Position numbers and translations under genes: made by a program. From Chondrosia reniformis (taxonomy: Eukaryota > Porifera > Demospongiae > Chondrillida > Chondrillidae), in NCBI GenBank assembly GCA_947172415.1, contig OX359190.1:6882001-6946000 (forward strand): DNA of 64,000 nucleotides, written 5' to 3'. Positions 50,286 through 62,249 of the stretch are shown piece after piece. Each line of letters starts with the position of its first letter. The stretch's first letter is position 1. The notes beneath the pieces were generated by a model, which was not told the DNA's origin, searched no databases, and worked only from the letters and a program-made list of their open reading frames with translations.

Positions 50286-51158
50286 TAAGCTTTAATTCTT
50301 GGCATAACAATTATTAGCAGTATTCTGACAATGAAAGCATTTAATAAATGGGGAAGAAGGATGATCACAATTGCTTCAAGTACTAAGAATAACTCAAAAG
50401 TATTCACTCAATTTAAGTTATTTTGGTTGTTAACCATGTTATTATCAATTGGATTTTACAGTGGTATCATAGTGAAATCCATTCATCTTCTTGGTACACA
50501 TGAAGAATACTATCCAGAGTATTTTCTTCCTGAGTCTGTATTAAAACTTTTGTCTTTGTTGGTAATGCTGATCATCTTCTTATGTGAATATCCATATGTC
50601 TACAGTATTATTAGTACATCAAGGCAGAGCAGATTTAGCTATAAAGATGTAAGGAATCTTAAACTAGCAAAAGTTAGAGCTTTAATCTCTTGTCATCTAT
50701 CAGCTCTTGGTTGGGCAGGCATGTGTTATGGTATTCAGATGTTTGCCTTAGGAATGGTGTATATTGTAGTATCTTTCTTTGCTAATCCTCTTGATGTCTT
50801 CATCGCTACTATGGGTGCAATACTAATCGCTACAATTTCTGTTATTATTATCCATGAGCTTTACCAAATGATCCGACATCCAAAGTACTACTGCCATTGC
50901 AAGAATCATTTTAAACTTTTATTCTGTGTTTCTGTTGCATCATTTTATTTTGGTCTAGCCAGTTGCCTCTTTCTTCTATTGAAGCACTACCAGGACCTTT
51001 CTCCTCTGCTGGACAGTACTAAATTGGTTCAATATCTGATATCATCAGCTTGTATTGCCTTACTTGGATATTTTGGAAAAAATAAGATAAATGAAATTTT
51101 GAAGGAAAGTGAAGACGGTAATAGAGATGTTACTAGCCATGGACTTGTTAGTGTTTGA
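50286..51158 (+). pseudogene. Truncated second copy of the multipass membrane protein
   Basis: Open frame equivalent to exon 2 of 21994-23629 from ALILGITIISSIL onward; the first in-frame ATG (50331) would give 275 residues. The signal peptide, the ectodomain and the first part of exon 2 are deleted. Substitutions are few (e.g. WWLTTLLSIGFHS to WLLTMLLSIGFYS; FRDLISC to VRALISC), and no stop has arisen. Either a young 5'-truncated pseudogene or a shortened gene if a new promoter is used; I favour a pseudogene. Confidence 0.65.
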
Positions 51159-51370
51159 TTACATAATTTTATCTGCATGAGCACATTGCCAACACAAGTA
51201 CTTAAACTAGCACTATGCATACATTATTATTCTCAACTTTTAGTTAGATTTATCTATATTGTGTCTTTATATAACTGAACTGTTGACATTACCCTTCTTG
51301 TAAATCATATGAAAAAATATTGCAATACTAAATAATTAAAATGAAAATCAAACCACAAGTATTATGTACT

Positions 51371-53239
51371 CTAGTATATACGCAGTGTGTATGCAATTAT
51401 GTAACATTTGGCATAGATGTAGATGTATAATATATCTTTGTATAAGTTTTACCAAGAGTACGTATATATCTGTTACCTATGTATTTTGGGCTTATTGACG
51501 GTGATGTTATTTTGACTTTTAAAACAAATGTTAACAAGTACTATTAGGAAGAAAAGGGGGGAATACAAGTTATTAAATAAGAATAATTATGAAATTGTTT
51601 ACCTATTTATTCCTTCTGAGTATCTATTTAAGTCTAAATATGGATTTGCATGCTCTGTGTGACTAAGCTAAGTATTATCCAGGTCAGGTATATGTCTATA
51701 AATGCTAGAATCCCTTTAAATTCACAATTGGGTAATAACTATATTAAAATACATAGATGGAGTGGGGGAACACTCAGATGAAGTTAAAATGGTAGGATAC
51801 ACAGTATTAGTAGTAGAGAGTAGATAACATGCATGGCTCTAAACACCTGTACTATACTATTAGATTGTTTACATAGTCGTACAAATATGCCAATCTAAAT
51901 TTCATATATAGAAATGGTTCGTTTTGCTTTTGATGTCATATATAGATGAATTCCTTCCTAAAGTAGATCTAAATTGCTTAGAGGAGCCAACTAAACACTC
52001 CTTCTTTCATAGCGAAGCAGCGGATTCTTTAAAAAAAAAATCTGTTTTCTGATGTTTCAAGATAAGTATTGTATAAAACTTTTCTATACTGTAAGATCGG
52101 CTATTAGCATTGATATATACACAGTAGTGCGTATAGTCATATGATTGTGTCCTGTATATACTTATAATTCCACAATCAATTGCAAATTCAGCAGTGAGAA
52201 GACACCTATATGTACCCAGAGTATATATATGCGAATTGAATTGAATTGAATTACTTAATTGTACATATACATATAGGACTATATATAGCACTGTTATGGT
52301 TTGACTGGAGTGTACATGTAACAGTGGGGTCCTCTGGGTGCTGAAACAGCTCCTCTGGGTTTGAGTTTGTGAACAACCTGTAGTCCTCTTGTTGAGGACT
52401 GACAGTGAGATGTATATATAATGAGGATGAATTGAATGGCCTTGTTTTTATCCATCAATTGTTACAGAAAGTAATCACTTGCGGTTGACTATCAGTAAGT
52501 AGGTGGAAGCTACTACCAAAACGTGATGGATACTATATTAAAACTATACTCTTGCCAAATTGTGTGTATAGTGTATTACAGTGTGCAGTAACGTGTTGTT
52601 CATAATGTAATGTGTGTTCATATATATATAGCATTAAAGAATGGTGGATTGTACATCTTGACATCATCATTGCTAGCCCCAATGATATATATTAGGCAGA
52701 ACTAGTCTTGCCCATTCGTAATCAGTTATCAGCATGGGCCAGGAACGTGCAATGTAGCGATCTATCTTAAGAGTTCTAATTGGAGCACCCCCATAAAATA
52801 CGATCGCAAGTAATTGGGTCAATTAGATGCAGTGACCTTGGTGTAGTGAGCAAAGCTCCTGGACTAGTATAGTAGGACTGTACATGACTGTGTCACTAAC
52901 TTAAAGGTATGTCAGCCTTTCGTTTGTGCAATTAGTTTAAGTATAGCTAGGTCACAGTTTCTCTGCAGCCATACAAAATTAAGGAATAAGAAATATGTCA
53001 CAATTACATGCGGGATTATATACAATTCCATATGCAGTGCCGCCATGCCATAGAAATCGCAGAAAATAGTACACCAAGCAAAATCTATTTTCCTCGGCAA
53101 ATATTAACATTAATACGCATGGCCCTTGGAGAACATCCAAGGGTGTACTACGTTTGAGCAAAATTCTATTCTTTACGAAGGAGAGTCAAATCCTATATTT
53201 AGGTAAATGCCTTAGCCTGTCTATTGTAAACATATGTTC
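51371..53239. repeat. Noncoding duplicated blocks
   Basis: 51,720-52,300 repeats 41,691-42,350. 52,302-52,370 repeats 36,238 onward. About 52,375-52,620 is that block in inverted order (finding). 52,640-52,730 repeats 37,253-37,345. No gene seen; minus-strand open frames at 52007-52291 and 52912-53161 look accidental. Confidence 0.6.
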
Positions 53240-53376
53240 CTCAGTTGACTTCAAATTGTTCTAAACAACCAGCGTCTCTCTTCACGGTCATCTTTGCATG
53301 GTGATCTGCTGCGCTGGAGCCCCATTAGTGTTGACATTTGCCCCTAGTAGAGTAAGCAACACTATCATTACCTTCA
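53240..53376 (-). pseudogene. Truncated CX6C-family gene copy
   Basis: From ATG at 53376 (minus) it encodes MKVMIVLLTLLGANVNTNGA, a signal peptide close to that of copy A. A 2 bp insertion after GAPA then breaks the frame, with stops following. Similarity ends after the QFE codons of the first CX6C motif (about 53240). Its 5' flank matches that of copy A for about 900 bp. Confidence 0.8.
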
Positions 53377-55254
53377 TTATTGTGACTGTTATGAAGATAA
53401 TATACCTATTGATTTTCACTACAGTATCTATTTGTCAAGTTTCAAATGTTATACTCTTTTATAGAATAATCTAAAACTGTTTTCATATTGTATTAGTATA
53501 ATTACGTAGCTAGTATATATTTATTTAGCTGAGCATCCTTATTCTGACTGTACAATGTAGAGCTAAGCTCTTGCTAGTGACTATACTACAATTTTCTAGG
53601 AAAGTGTGGGCAAATGAGGGGAGGAGTTAAGGCTGTATGGAGGATATACTATATACAGTGCAAGTTACTAACTACGATAGTAAATTAATATAAATAATTC
53701 ATATGGCTGGACCTAGAAACAAAATGGGCATACTGTATATACGTATATATATCTTGTGTATCCTTAAATTTATCCATTCTAAACTACGTATATATAGTAC
53801 TATAGTGGTATATATATATATATAGAATTTAAAAACCCTCCTAGGAGCCATATGAATTGTACCTTAATGTTTTTAGGCATTCAGAAAAATTAGTATAACA
53901 AATGTACAGTATATCTTTACATTATATAATTTTTACATGATTGTCATAGCCACTGCTGATAAACCTCTAATAACAAAATGTTATGTGTATATATAGAGAA
54001 CCCAGTAGTTAATTTCTTAACACTAGAAAACTTATAATTAGAACCCAAACTGGACTGGTATAACCTCCTTTTGTTGTTGGATACCTAAACTTTATAAAAT
54101 CCTTATATATATTCACACATTCATTTAGATCGTAATAATTCCCTAGCCTATGGTGTCTTTATTTCACAACTAATTGGTTTTTAGGTTGTTTATACATATA
54201 AGAAGAAATTGTCTAAGCAATAAATGGAAACAATGAAGTGCTATATAGATATTGAAGATGGTGATGATCGGTCAAACTTTAATTCTATCAAAGAGATAGG
54301 TAAAACCAGCTTACCTGTCCGAGTAGTACCTTTAAGGCTGGAATTGTTTACCTATTTGTTCATTCTGAGTATGTGTTTAAGTCTAAACATGGATTTGCAT
54401 GCTCTGTGTGACTAAGCTAGGTATTATCCTCAGGTATGTCTATCAATGCTAAAATCCTTTTATATAGCTTTAAATTCAAAATATAGAGTAATAACTATAA
54501 TATTAAAATACATAGATGAGGTGGGGGAACACTCAGATGAAGTTAAAATGGTAGGATACACAGTATTAGTAGTAGAGAGTAGATAACATGCATGGCTCTA
54601 AGCACCTGTACTATACTATTAGATTGTTTACATAGTCGTACAAATATGCCAATCTAAATTTCATATATAGAAATGGTTCGTTTTGCTTTTGATGTCATAT
54701 ATAGATGAATTCCTTCCTAAAGTAGATCTAAATTGCTTAGAGGAGCCAACTAAACACTCCTTCTTTCATAGCGACGCAGCGGATTCTTTAAACAAAAAAT
54801 CTGTTTTCTGATGTTTCAAGATAAGTATTGTATAAAACTTTCTATACTGTAAGATCGTCTATTAATATTGATATATACACAGTAGTATGTATATCTATAT
54901 CTATATATTTTATACTATATATATCAGAAACTATTGGATATCCAGTTACATATTTCTTGATGCACAATTATGTGTATTAAATATGTTTTTAGAAAGCCTT
55001 AGAAGGGATTTTTAGTAAATACCATACTCAACTATAGCTATAGTCATATGATTGTGTCCTGTACTTATAATTCCACAACCAATTGCAAATTCAGCAGTGA
55101 GATGACACCTATATGTACCCAGAGTATACACAATCATTGAAGTACTTAATTGTACATATACATATAAGACTATAGCACTAAATAACCTCCCAGTAAAGGA
55201 CAACCTCCGAATAGTGTACAAGTCCCTTTGCACCAACTTATCCGTTATGGATCC
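53377..55254. repeat. Duplicated noncoding blocks
   Basis: 53,377-54,195 repeats the 5' flank of gene A (38,452-39,480) without the inverted-repeat insertion at 38,733. 54,455-55,190 is the third copy of the 41,691 block. 55,188-55,260 is the remnant of the Tigger-like MITE. The ORF at 54224-54415 has no recognisable similarity. Confidence 0.65.
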
Positions 55255-55601
55255 GGAATGAAGTAAATGTTTGACTGGAGTGTACATGTAACAGTGGTGG
55301 ATTTATTGGGGTGCTCTGGGTGCTGAAACACCTCCTGTGGGTTTCAGTTTGTCATTCAGTATAGTCACGAAGTGTGACACTCCCTGGTTGGGACTAGAGT
55401 AGGATACCTAGGTCACCATACACATTGAAGGAAATTAGTGGTAGCAGTGCAAGGTTCCTCTTTGTGGGTAGGTCCAACAAATCTGATTGGTCCAAACGGT
55501 GAAATCTGGTTAACCAGAGAGCTCTTTAATGAAGTATGAACACATTCATTTCAATGCTTTAGAACCATTACATTATGAACAACACATTATTGCACACTAT
55601 A

Positions 55602-56426
55602 CAGGGCCGGAGCCAGCTCTTTTTAAGTGGGGAGGCCAATGAGGCTTCTGGTCCTATATCTCATACAATTATCCCTGTGAGCTAATCTGGTGATTGGAGT
55701 CACTTCATTCTCCAGCTACGTGACCTTCAACCTGCTTAGCTATGTGACACTGTAGCTATCACTCACTTGCACTATATACATGCCTTAAAGTGCCTAGCTC
55801 AAATAGACCTAAATACCATACAATATATATAGCTGCTACATCTGAGTCAGATAGTTAAATAGAGCCTGAACACAGTTATTACATAAATACAAGCTACAAA
55901 CAACAAAAACGTGTGCACATGCATCTGCATACACGTGGTAAATTTGTATATTTTCTGTATTTTACTGTATAAACAAAAATATATTACTTAAAGTTACCAA
56001 ATATCCCTAATCTGCCCTTTCTTCCCATACCAGTCTGAAGCATCATAGGACCAATTCAATGGCCCATAGTGATGACTAGCTATGCATGCAGCAAAGAAGA
56101 ATCTGAACGATGCTAGCAGCTCACCCTAAAGTTCAAAATGTCTGTGTACGAGCGCGGAAATGTCCGAGAAGGCGTGGTGACACGTTTTTACAGTCGCAAA
56201 ATGAGTATAGGACCCAATTTGGCCGCATGTACGTCTGGTTACGAAACACGTACGCTTCGATGATGTCACGAAAATGGAGGTCGGTAAAGTCTGACTACAT
56301 ACAGCGTTGATTGCAACAAAATACTCCAGCGGTTCAAGCCTTAAAGGTATGAACAGTTAGGTATTGATGCAAAATTTTGTTTAGACCAAAAAAGTGGGGC
56401 GGCTATGGCCGCCCCGGCCGCCCCTG
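55602..56426. mobile_element. 825 bp nonautonomous element, hAT-like termini
   Basis: Begins CAGGGCCGGAGCC and ends CCCCGGCCGCCCCTG (complement CAGGGGCGGCCGGGG), with CTATA on both sides. The other duplicate has the uninterrupted CACACTATAATACAGTAT at 43,340. CAGGG ends and GC-rich termini fit hAT MITEs, although hAT targets are normally 8 bp and only 5 bp are clear here. A 66-codon open frame inside (56110-56310) looks accidental. Confidence 0.7.
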
Positions 56427-58488
56427 CTATAATACAGTATGCACACACTTTGGCAAAGAGTGTATAGTTTTTATAGTATCCATCACGTCTTGGTAATACG
56501 TAGCTTCTACCTACTTACTGATAGTCAACCACAAGTGATTACTTTCTGTAACAATTAATAGATCCATTCAATTCATCTTTAGTATATACATCTCACTGTC
56601 AGTCCGGTCAACTGTTTGTGGTCTACATACATATATGTACATATCATATATAATCATTGCATGGGATTGGTTTGCTGGTGGGTTATTTTCATTTATACCT
56701 TCCACTATTACCTGATTGTTTGTATTAATCCAGCTACATAGGTCTCCTGTGAGTGAGGACGATCCAACGCAAGTATCGATGTTCCACCTGGCTTCCTCTT
56801 CTTTCCTTTCAGTCTTCACCTTAGGAGTTACTTCTGTAACTGATGGTCAGGAATCCTCTTCAGGTGTTTGAACCACTGGAGTATCTCTTTTACCATATCG
56901 TTATTATCTTTTGGAAGTTACAATTTTTGAGTATCTAAAATCACACACGTCATGTAAAGTTTGGTTTTGGTTTTAAATCTCTTGGGCCAAAGTTTTAACC
57001 CAATGGTCTTCATCAGTGATTATCTTAGTTGCTGTACATGTTCTACCAGTATCTCCCCACTCTCCTCCAATATGTCTGCATTATAGTACATATTCCGTAG
57101 ACTCACAGGGTCTTACCTAGTATGTCAGAAGGCGTCTCATTTTAAGGCTTTAGTCTTGTGATGTCGTTTTGGCTTACTGCCCATGCTCCCTTGTTAGGGC
57201 TGAACCTTTAGTAACCATACCAGAGCCAGAGATTGTTTTCCTTAAACTGTGTCAGTTACATCAATCTCTAAGTCTCGCATTGTTCATGAAAATGTTAGTG
57301 AAGCCATTTCAACATTCTACGTCTACTTAGAGTAAAGGCCTACGAGGAACTAAACTAGTGAGAGCTTTGTATGAGGATACAAGGGGAGCCATATTAATAT
57401 ATGAATATTCTAATACATCATTGTCCTACATGCCTATTCTGTTTAATTTAAAAGCCATTAAGGAACTAAACCTGTATGGAGAGAGCTTTGGATGTACTTA
57501 ATGCAGTTAATACTGGTTATTACTTAGTGTGGGTAGGGCCTACAAATCTGATTGGTCCACATATGTGGCATGATATAATATGTAGGTGTTGCATGCAACA
57601 GTAAGCTTTCAAACTGAGAAAGTCCTTCAGGTGATATTCTCTGGTTAGAACTGGTGTAGGAAACTGGTAAGTACATGAAAATAGAAATGAATAGCAACCG
57701 CAACCACTTATTCCTTATTGTAGGTGGGTCCAACAAATCCGATTGGTCCACACCGTGAAATATGATTTGCTTGAGTTTTTTTAAAAATAGGTTTAGTATA
57801 TATACATTATATGTATATCATCATTGATTTGCTGCATATATACGTATGACTCATGAATGGAGTCATTAGCTTGTCAATTTTGTATTGCCTGATTTAATAA
57901 GTAAAGACATTTACAAATTTAATTGAAATTGGCTTAGCTATACTTAAACTTATGTTCCAGGTTGTAACCTAGCAACTTGCATAAAATCACTGCATGACTT
58001 TAAGAGATATTTACAAGAACATTCCTGGCTCTCATCTAAAGAAGGAATCTGAGAACTGACTCTGAACTGATCATGGGCATTGCTGCTTTCATATTTCTGC
58101 TGCTTCCAGTGAGTAAGTACTTGTAATCAAAAAATATATGTCCTCATAATCAAGATAAACCTTTTTCTAAAACTCCTTAAATCAAATGATCACCATAATT
58201 TTAAGACATTTCTAGTACTACTTAGCTTACAGAATTAACTCTCTGACCTTTTCAAGTCATCTACATTTTGAAATTCAGCTAAGACTTATTTCCAATGAAA
58301 AAATGGGAGTTAATTGCACTGAGCTATGCAAATGCTACAAAAATAAGCAAAAATCATCACTGGAAAGTATTATGCCAAACCAGCCAAGTGACTAAAGTCT
58401 AATCTTGGTTGTGGGACTGAAATCCTATGAATTTGGCAACCAGTAATGGCCTCCCAGTCATCCAAGATGGAAACATTCATCAAAGAAT

Positions 58489-58529
58489 CACAGATAGCTG
58501 TTTCACCCTCATTTGGGTTCATCAGTGTG
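58489..58529 (-). ncRNA. Hammerhead-like motif, duplicate copy with altered cleavage triplet
   Basis: Same layout as 45369-45409 (CACA/TGTG stem I, CTGATGA, ACCC/GGGT stem II, GAAA), but stem III reads ACAGCTAT, so its middle pair is lost and the triplet becomes ATC. ATC fits the NUH rule but usually cleaves less well. Confidence 0.5.
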
Positions 58530-59222
58530 GTACACTTAAAAGATGGTGAGTTGGATAACTGTCTTCACTTGTTAATCTACCACAAGTGAAACACTTGTGT
58601 TTTCATAATAAGCGAAGATGGGAGGCTACAGTCTAAGCGAGACTGAACGCTCACAATGAATAAATGGAAATTAATTGCACTGAACCGTTATAAGCTGAAA
58701 TCATCACTGGAAAGTATAATTTTTGCAATAAGTGAAGACAGATCTGATCACAGATTTTTGCTTATCACTTAATTCCAAGTTTCGGTATATGAGTAATTTG
58801 AATGAGTAAATAATTTCTGGTGTTTTTTAATGATTCATTAATATTCAAATACAAATGCTTTTACGATTCATATCCCATCATATCAAATATGTATATCATT
58901 TATAGTATATATGTGTGTATGGTTATTCACACTACGTATGTGGGATATATATTTGAATGCACTTATCATTCAGTCTCAATGGTATGTGATCTCGTTGATA
59001 AGGACTACTATTTATATGTTTAGAACTAGTGTGCCCACATACACTTTGAACTGCAGTTTATAACATTTTTAAAGTATAGATTCCTTCTATATATAGTATC
59101 AATGTTTCCTCTTAACTTTTCCTATATTTTTGTCTATATAATAGCTCATAGATTGGAAACCTGGCATTTAAGACTGCAGTGAGAATCAATTGATTGCAAA
59201 TCATTAAAAATAACCTCTAGGG

Positions 59223-59834
59223 ATGAAGAAAGTGCTCCTATTACCTTTTCTACTGGGCCTAACTATATTCACTAATGGTGCTCCAGCAACTGATCGCCAT
59301 GCAGAGGAAGCTGTGAAGGCGGACTCAAATTGTTTTACTGAATTTTATGAGTGTAAGGAAATGGAATCTAAGATAGATTGTGAAAAGGAATTTATGGAAT
59401 GCACTTTTAACAATATTGGCAATGAGGAAATCTTGCAAGTTTTAAAAAGGACCTGTGGTATGCCAGTGTTTGCAGAGGGAGCCAAAAAGAGGTATTCTGC
59501 ACTAAAAAAGGATGTTGACTGTTATGAAGAGTTTATGAAATGTGAGAATGAACATCCAGAGCAAGAGGAAAAAATACCTCTAAACATCATCACTGAATGT
59601 ATGTTTGATTCCATGGAGTGTGTAATAAGGGAACATATAGTGAGCTACTCAGATTTGGTTGAAGAAGGAAGAGAAAAATGTAAAATGTTTAGGGAAAGTG
59701 AAGCAGAAGTACCTGAAGAACCTTGTGAGGTTGTGAATAAAAGATGCTTAGAAGCAGCTGAGGGCAATCTTATTGCGGTAGCTGAATGTGATGACGTCTA
59801 TGAGAATTGTAAACTTGAGGAGGCAGCCCAATGA
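59223..59834 (+). CDS. Secreted acidic cysteine-rich protein, CX6C family member C
   Basis: 203 residues, single exon, with the same signal peptide and six CX6C motifs as copy B: CFTEFYEC, CEKEFMEC, CYEEFMKC, CMFDSMEC, CEVVNKRC, CDDVYENC. It differs from B at about 13 residues; seven lie within residues 45-61 (module 1), while modules 2-3 are almost unchanged. The 5' flank has a TATATAATA element about 75 bp before the ATG (TATGTAATA in B). All cysteines of the motifs are kept, so the protein is probably under constraint. Function unknown. Confidence 0.8.
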   Translation: MKKVLLLPFLLGLTIFTNGAPATDRHAEEAVKADSNCFTEFYECKEMESKIDCEKEFMECTFNNIGNEEILQVLKRTCGMPVFAEGAKKRYSALKKDVDCYEEFMKCENEHPEQEEKIPLNIITECMFDSMECVIREHIVSYSDLVEEGREKCKMFRESEAEVPEEPCEVVNKRCLEAAEGNLIAVAECDDVYENCKLEEAAQ

Positions 59835-60505
59835 ACCTTTTGATGCTGGTTATATTACAGACTTTATCAGCCCAGCTATAGCTATATAGTCCTGTAGTGA
59901 AATTAAAATTAATCATTAAAAAACTATTTTAGCAACTCTACAGGAAATTATTTGACACTTTTGATTATCAGAGTTATTAAATTAATTAATTAATTAGTGC
60001 ATATTACACTGACAGAAAACTGTATTGATCGATTTACTGCGACTTAGCTATATACCCTCCATGCTTTCCTGTTAATGTCAGCTGGAAGAGTGAAGAAGCT
60101 GCATCATGCCATACTCAATACAAGTAGGGATGGCTCGAGGAAACATGGTCATTCTATGATAAATGGCTCCAAATAGGTAGAAAAGCTATAGCCCTACTTT
60201 TAGTTTTCCTCATTTTCTTTGTTTTATTTTTATTACATGCTATATTGCACAAACTAGCTTACAAAATGTAGTTTAGATCTTCAAAAAGCCCAAGTATCTC
60301 TGAATAATACTATATACAGTCGGTGTGCTAAGGATATTAATCTATGCCTGTAATTGGTATGTAATCTTCATTAAATCTCAGAGCTCTTGTGTGGTTCTCT
60401 TCACCCCAGAGCCCTTGTGTGGTTCTCTTCATTTTCTTATATAATTATAACAATATTATTCATTATGGGTTTAGCCTATCTCATATCGCTATCTCAAAGC
60501 CTAAA

Positions 60506-62249
60506 CAGTGGAACTTCGATTTTATGAACGTCGATTAACCAAACCGTCAGTTATCCAAACATTTTTAGTATTGCATAATATCAAAATAGCTACTGCTTAA
60601 AGGAAGTGAACGGTGCTGACACCTACGAAAAAACTAGATATTTGCAAATGATTGGCTTGAGGAGCTACGGTAACATTAGTATCCACTGAATATGAGGTAG
60701 GAAAGTCGACTATATCCAATCTTAAGCATAATGAAGTCAAATTGAAACAGTTTGCTTTGAAATTAAATGGCTGCAATAGTTCATCTAAGCGGTGCACTAT
60801 GAAATCTGCAAAAGATACCACCCTAGATGATGATCTTTTTATGGTTAACCCAAAAGCGTTCCCAAGGTGTCCCCATACCTGGGCCAATTCTAATGGCAAA
60901 AGCTTTGGAGTTAAATGGACAGATTAATACAGATGACAAGTAGTTCAAAGCAAGTTCAGGCTGGCTGAAAAATTTTCAGTCAAGGCATGGTATACGTCAA
61001 TTTGCCATTCAAGGAGAGACAATGAGTGCAAACCAAGGTTCTGTTGACCCTTTCAGGGGTAGGTTATATCAGTTAATGGAGGAGGAAGGTCTTGTGTTTT
61101 GAGTCAAGTATACAACTATGATGAAACTGGTCTTTACTGGAAGGCTCTCCCAAGCAAGACATTAGCATCACAGAAAGAAAGTTGTGCTCCTGACTATAAG
61201 GTCAGCAAAAAAGAGTAACTATTTTGGCTCGTGCGAATGCTACTGGAGATAATAAACTTCCACTGACTATGATTGGAAAGGCAGAGAATCCTAGGGCTTT
61301 GAAGAATGTATCTCGTGGTGCTTTGCCTGTGAAATCAAAAGAGTGCCTGGATGACATCAATCCTATTCCAAGAGTGGTTTCATCAAGAGTTCATTCCAGA
61401 AGCCAAGAAATACCTTCAAACCAAGAACCTTCCAATCAAGGCACTTCTTCTCCTTGACAATGCACCAACTCATCCATCAGCTGATGTGTTATCATCAGAC
61501 GATGGCAGTATAAAGTGCTTATATTTACCACCAAACACAACCTCCCTTATTCAGCTTAAACATTAAACGACAATACAGAAAGGAGTTACTGAAGAAGTTG
61601 CTTCTTGCAGATGCAACCACAGCTGAATTTCCTGAGCTTAGTGTCATCCACTATGGGAAGTCATTGACCATTAAAGATGCAATGTTTATGGTAGCAGCTG
61701 CCTGTAATGACATAACAGTATCTAATATTCAAGCCAGCTGGAAGAAGCTCCTTTCACATGAACAGTCAGCTGCTCAGTCAATACCTTGTGAAGACAGTGA
61801 TGTGTGTGATATGCTTCAAACCTTCAGTAACATAGAGGGATGCGAAGATTGTGATGAGGCTGCTATCCAGGAATGGCTTCAAGTGGATGCAAATGATCAG
61901 GGATATCCTATGCTTAATGATAAAGAAATTGTTGCAGATGTACCTTTACTATCAGTAGTTCATGAGATGCTCAGCAGATACTTCTGTGGGTAGAGCAGCA
62001 AACAGAAGCTACTGCTAACCATATTTTTGTGCTTTGAAGCCTCATTGAAATATCTACTAGAAAGAGGTTGCTCAACTTAAAGCAGACTAAATTAACATCA
62101 TTTTTCTCATAAAACATTATCTAATGAACCCTTTCAGTTGCTAAGTATGTCTGTGTATCTGTGTATCCTTACATTGTTTGATTATATGAACAATTTGATT
62201 TTATGGCAACGTCAATCCCCATTTAGTTCATAAAATTGGAATTCCACTG
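60506..62249 (+). mobile_element. Tigger/jerky (pogo) transposon, nearly complete, inactive
   Basis: Termini CAGTGGAACTTCGATTTTAT (60506) and the complement of ...AAAATTGGAATTCCACTG (ending 62249) form 24 bp inverted repeats with two mismatches. TA follows the right end. Length is about 1.74 kb. The interior carries the transposase remnant described separately. Confidence 0.8.
60690..61993 (+). pseudogene. Tigger/jerky DDE transposase pseudogene
   Basis: In order, across three frames: CENP-B/Tc5 HTH (LWLTQKRSQGVPIPGPILMA and SGWLKNFQSRHGIRQF, 60838-61010), first catalytic Asp in YNYDETGLYWKALPSKT (about 61112-61160), VTILARANATGDNKLPLTMI, WFHQEFIPEA, second Asp in ALLLLDNAPTHPSA (about 61440-61480), LPPNTTSLIQ, then a C-terminal acidic region to 61993. 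The block after SLIQ, where the family has PMDQ with the third Asp, is missing. Stops fall at about 60937 and 61563, with frameshifts near 61100, 61360 and 61570. It cannot make active transposase. Confidence 0.85.

Larger units (their letters stand above)
47991..51370 (+). repeat. Segmental duplication, copy 2 (rearranged)
   Basis: Matches 19182-23835. At 50285/50286 the sequence jumps from the equivalent of 21238 to that of 22758, removing about 1.5 kb with exon 1 of the membrane gene and the 78 bp palindrome. After the stop at 51158 about 90 bp (51159-51248) is inverted relative to copy 1. An insertion of about 190 bp lies at 48591-48779. Confidence 0.85.
55255..60122 (+). repeat. Segmental duplication carrying gene C
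   Basis: Pairs with 43000-47004. Copy-specific differences: an 825 bp insertion at 55602-56426 and about 57 extra bp near 56,726-56,783. Identity is high throughout, including the whole 5' flank of the gene. No other gene seen in it. Confidence 0.85.

Noticed and set aside
56110..56310. 66-residue ORF inside the hAT-like insertion
   Set aside because: Nonautonomous element of 825 bp with no transposase motif in the frame.
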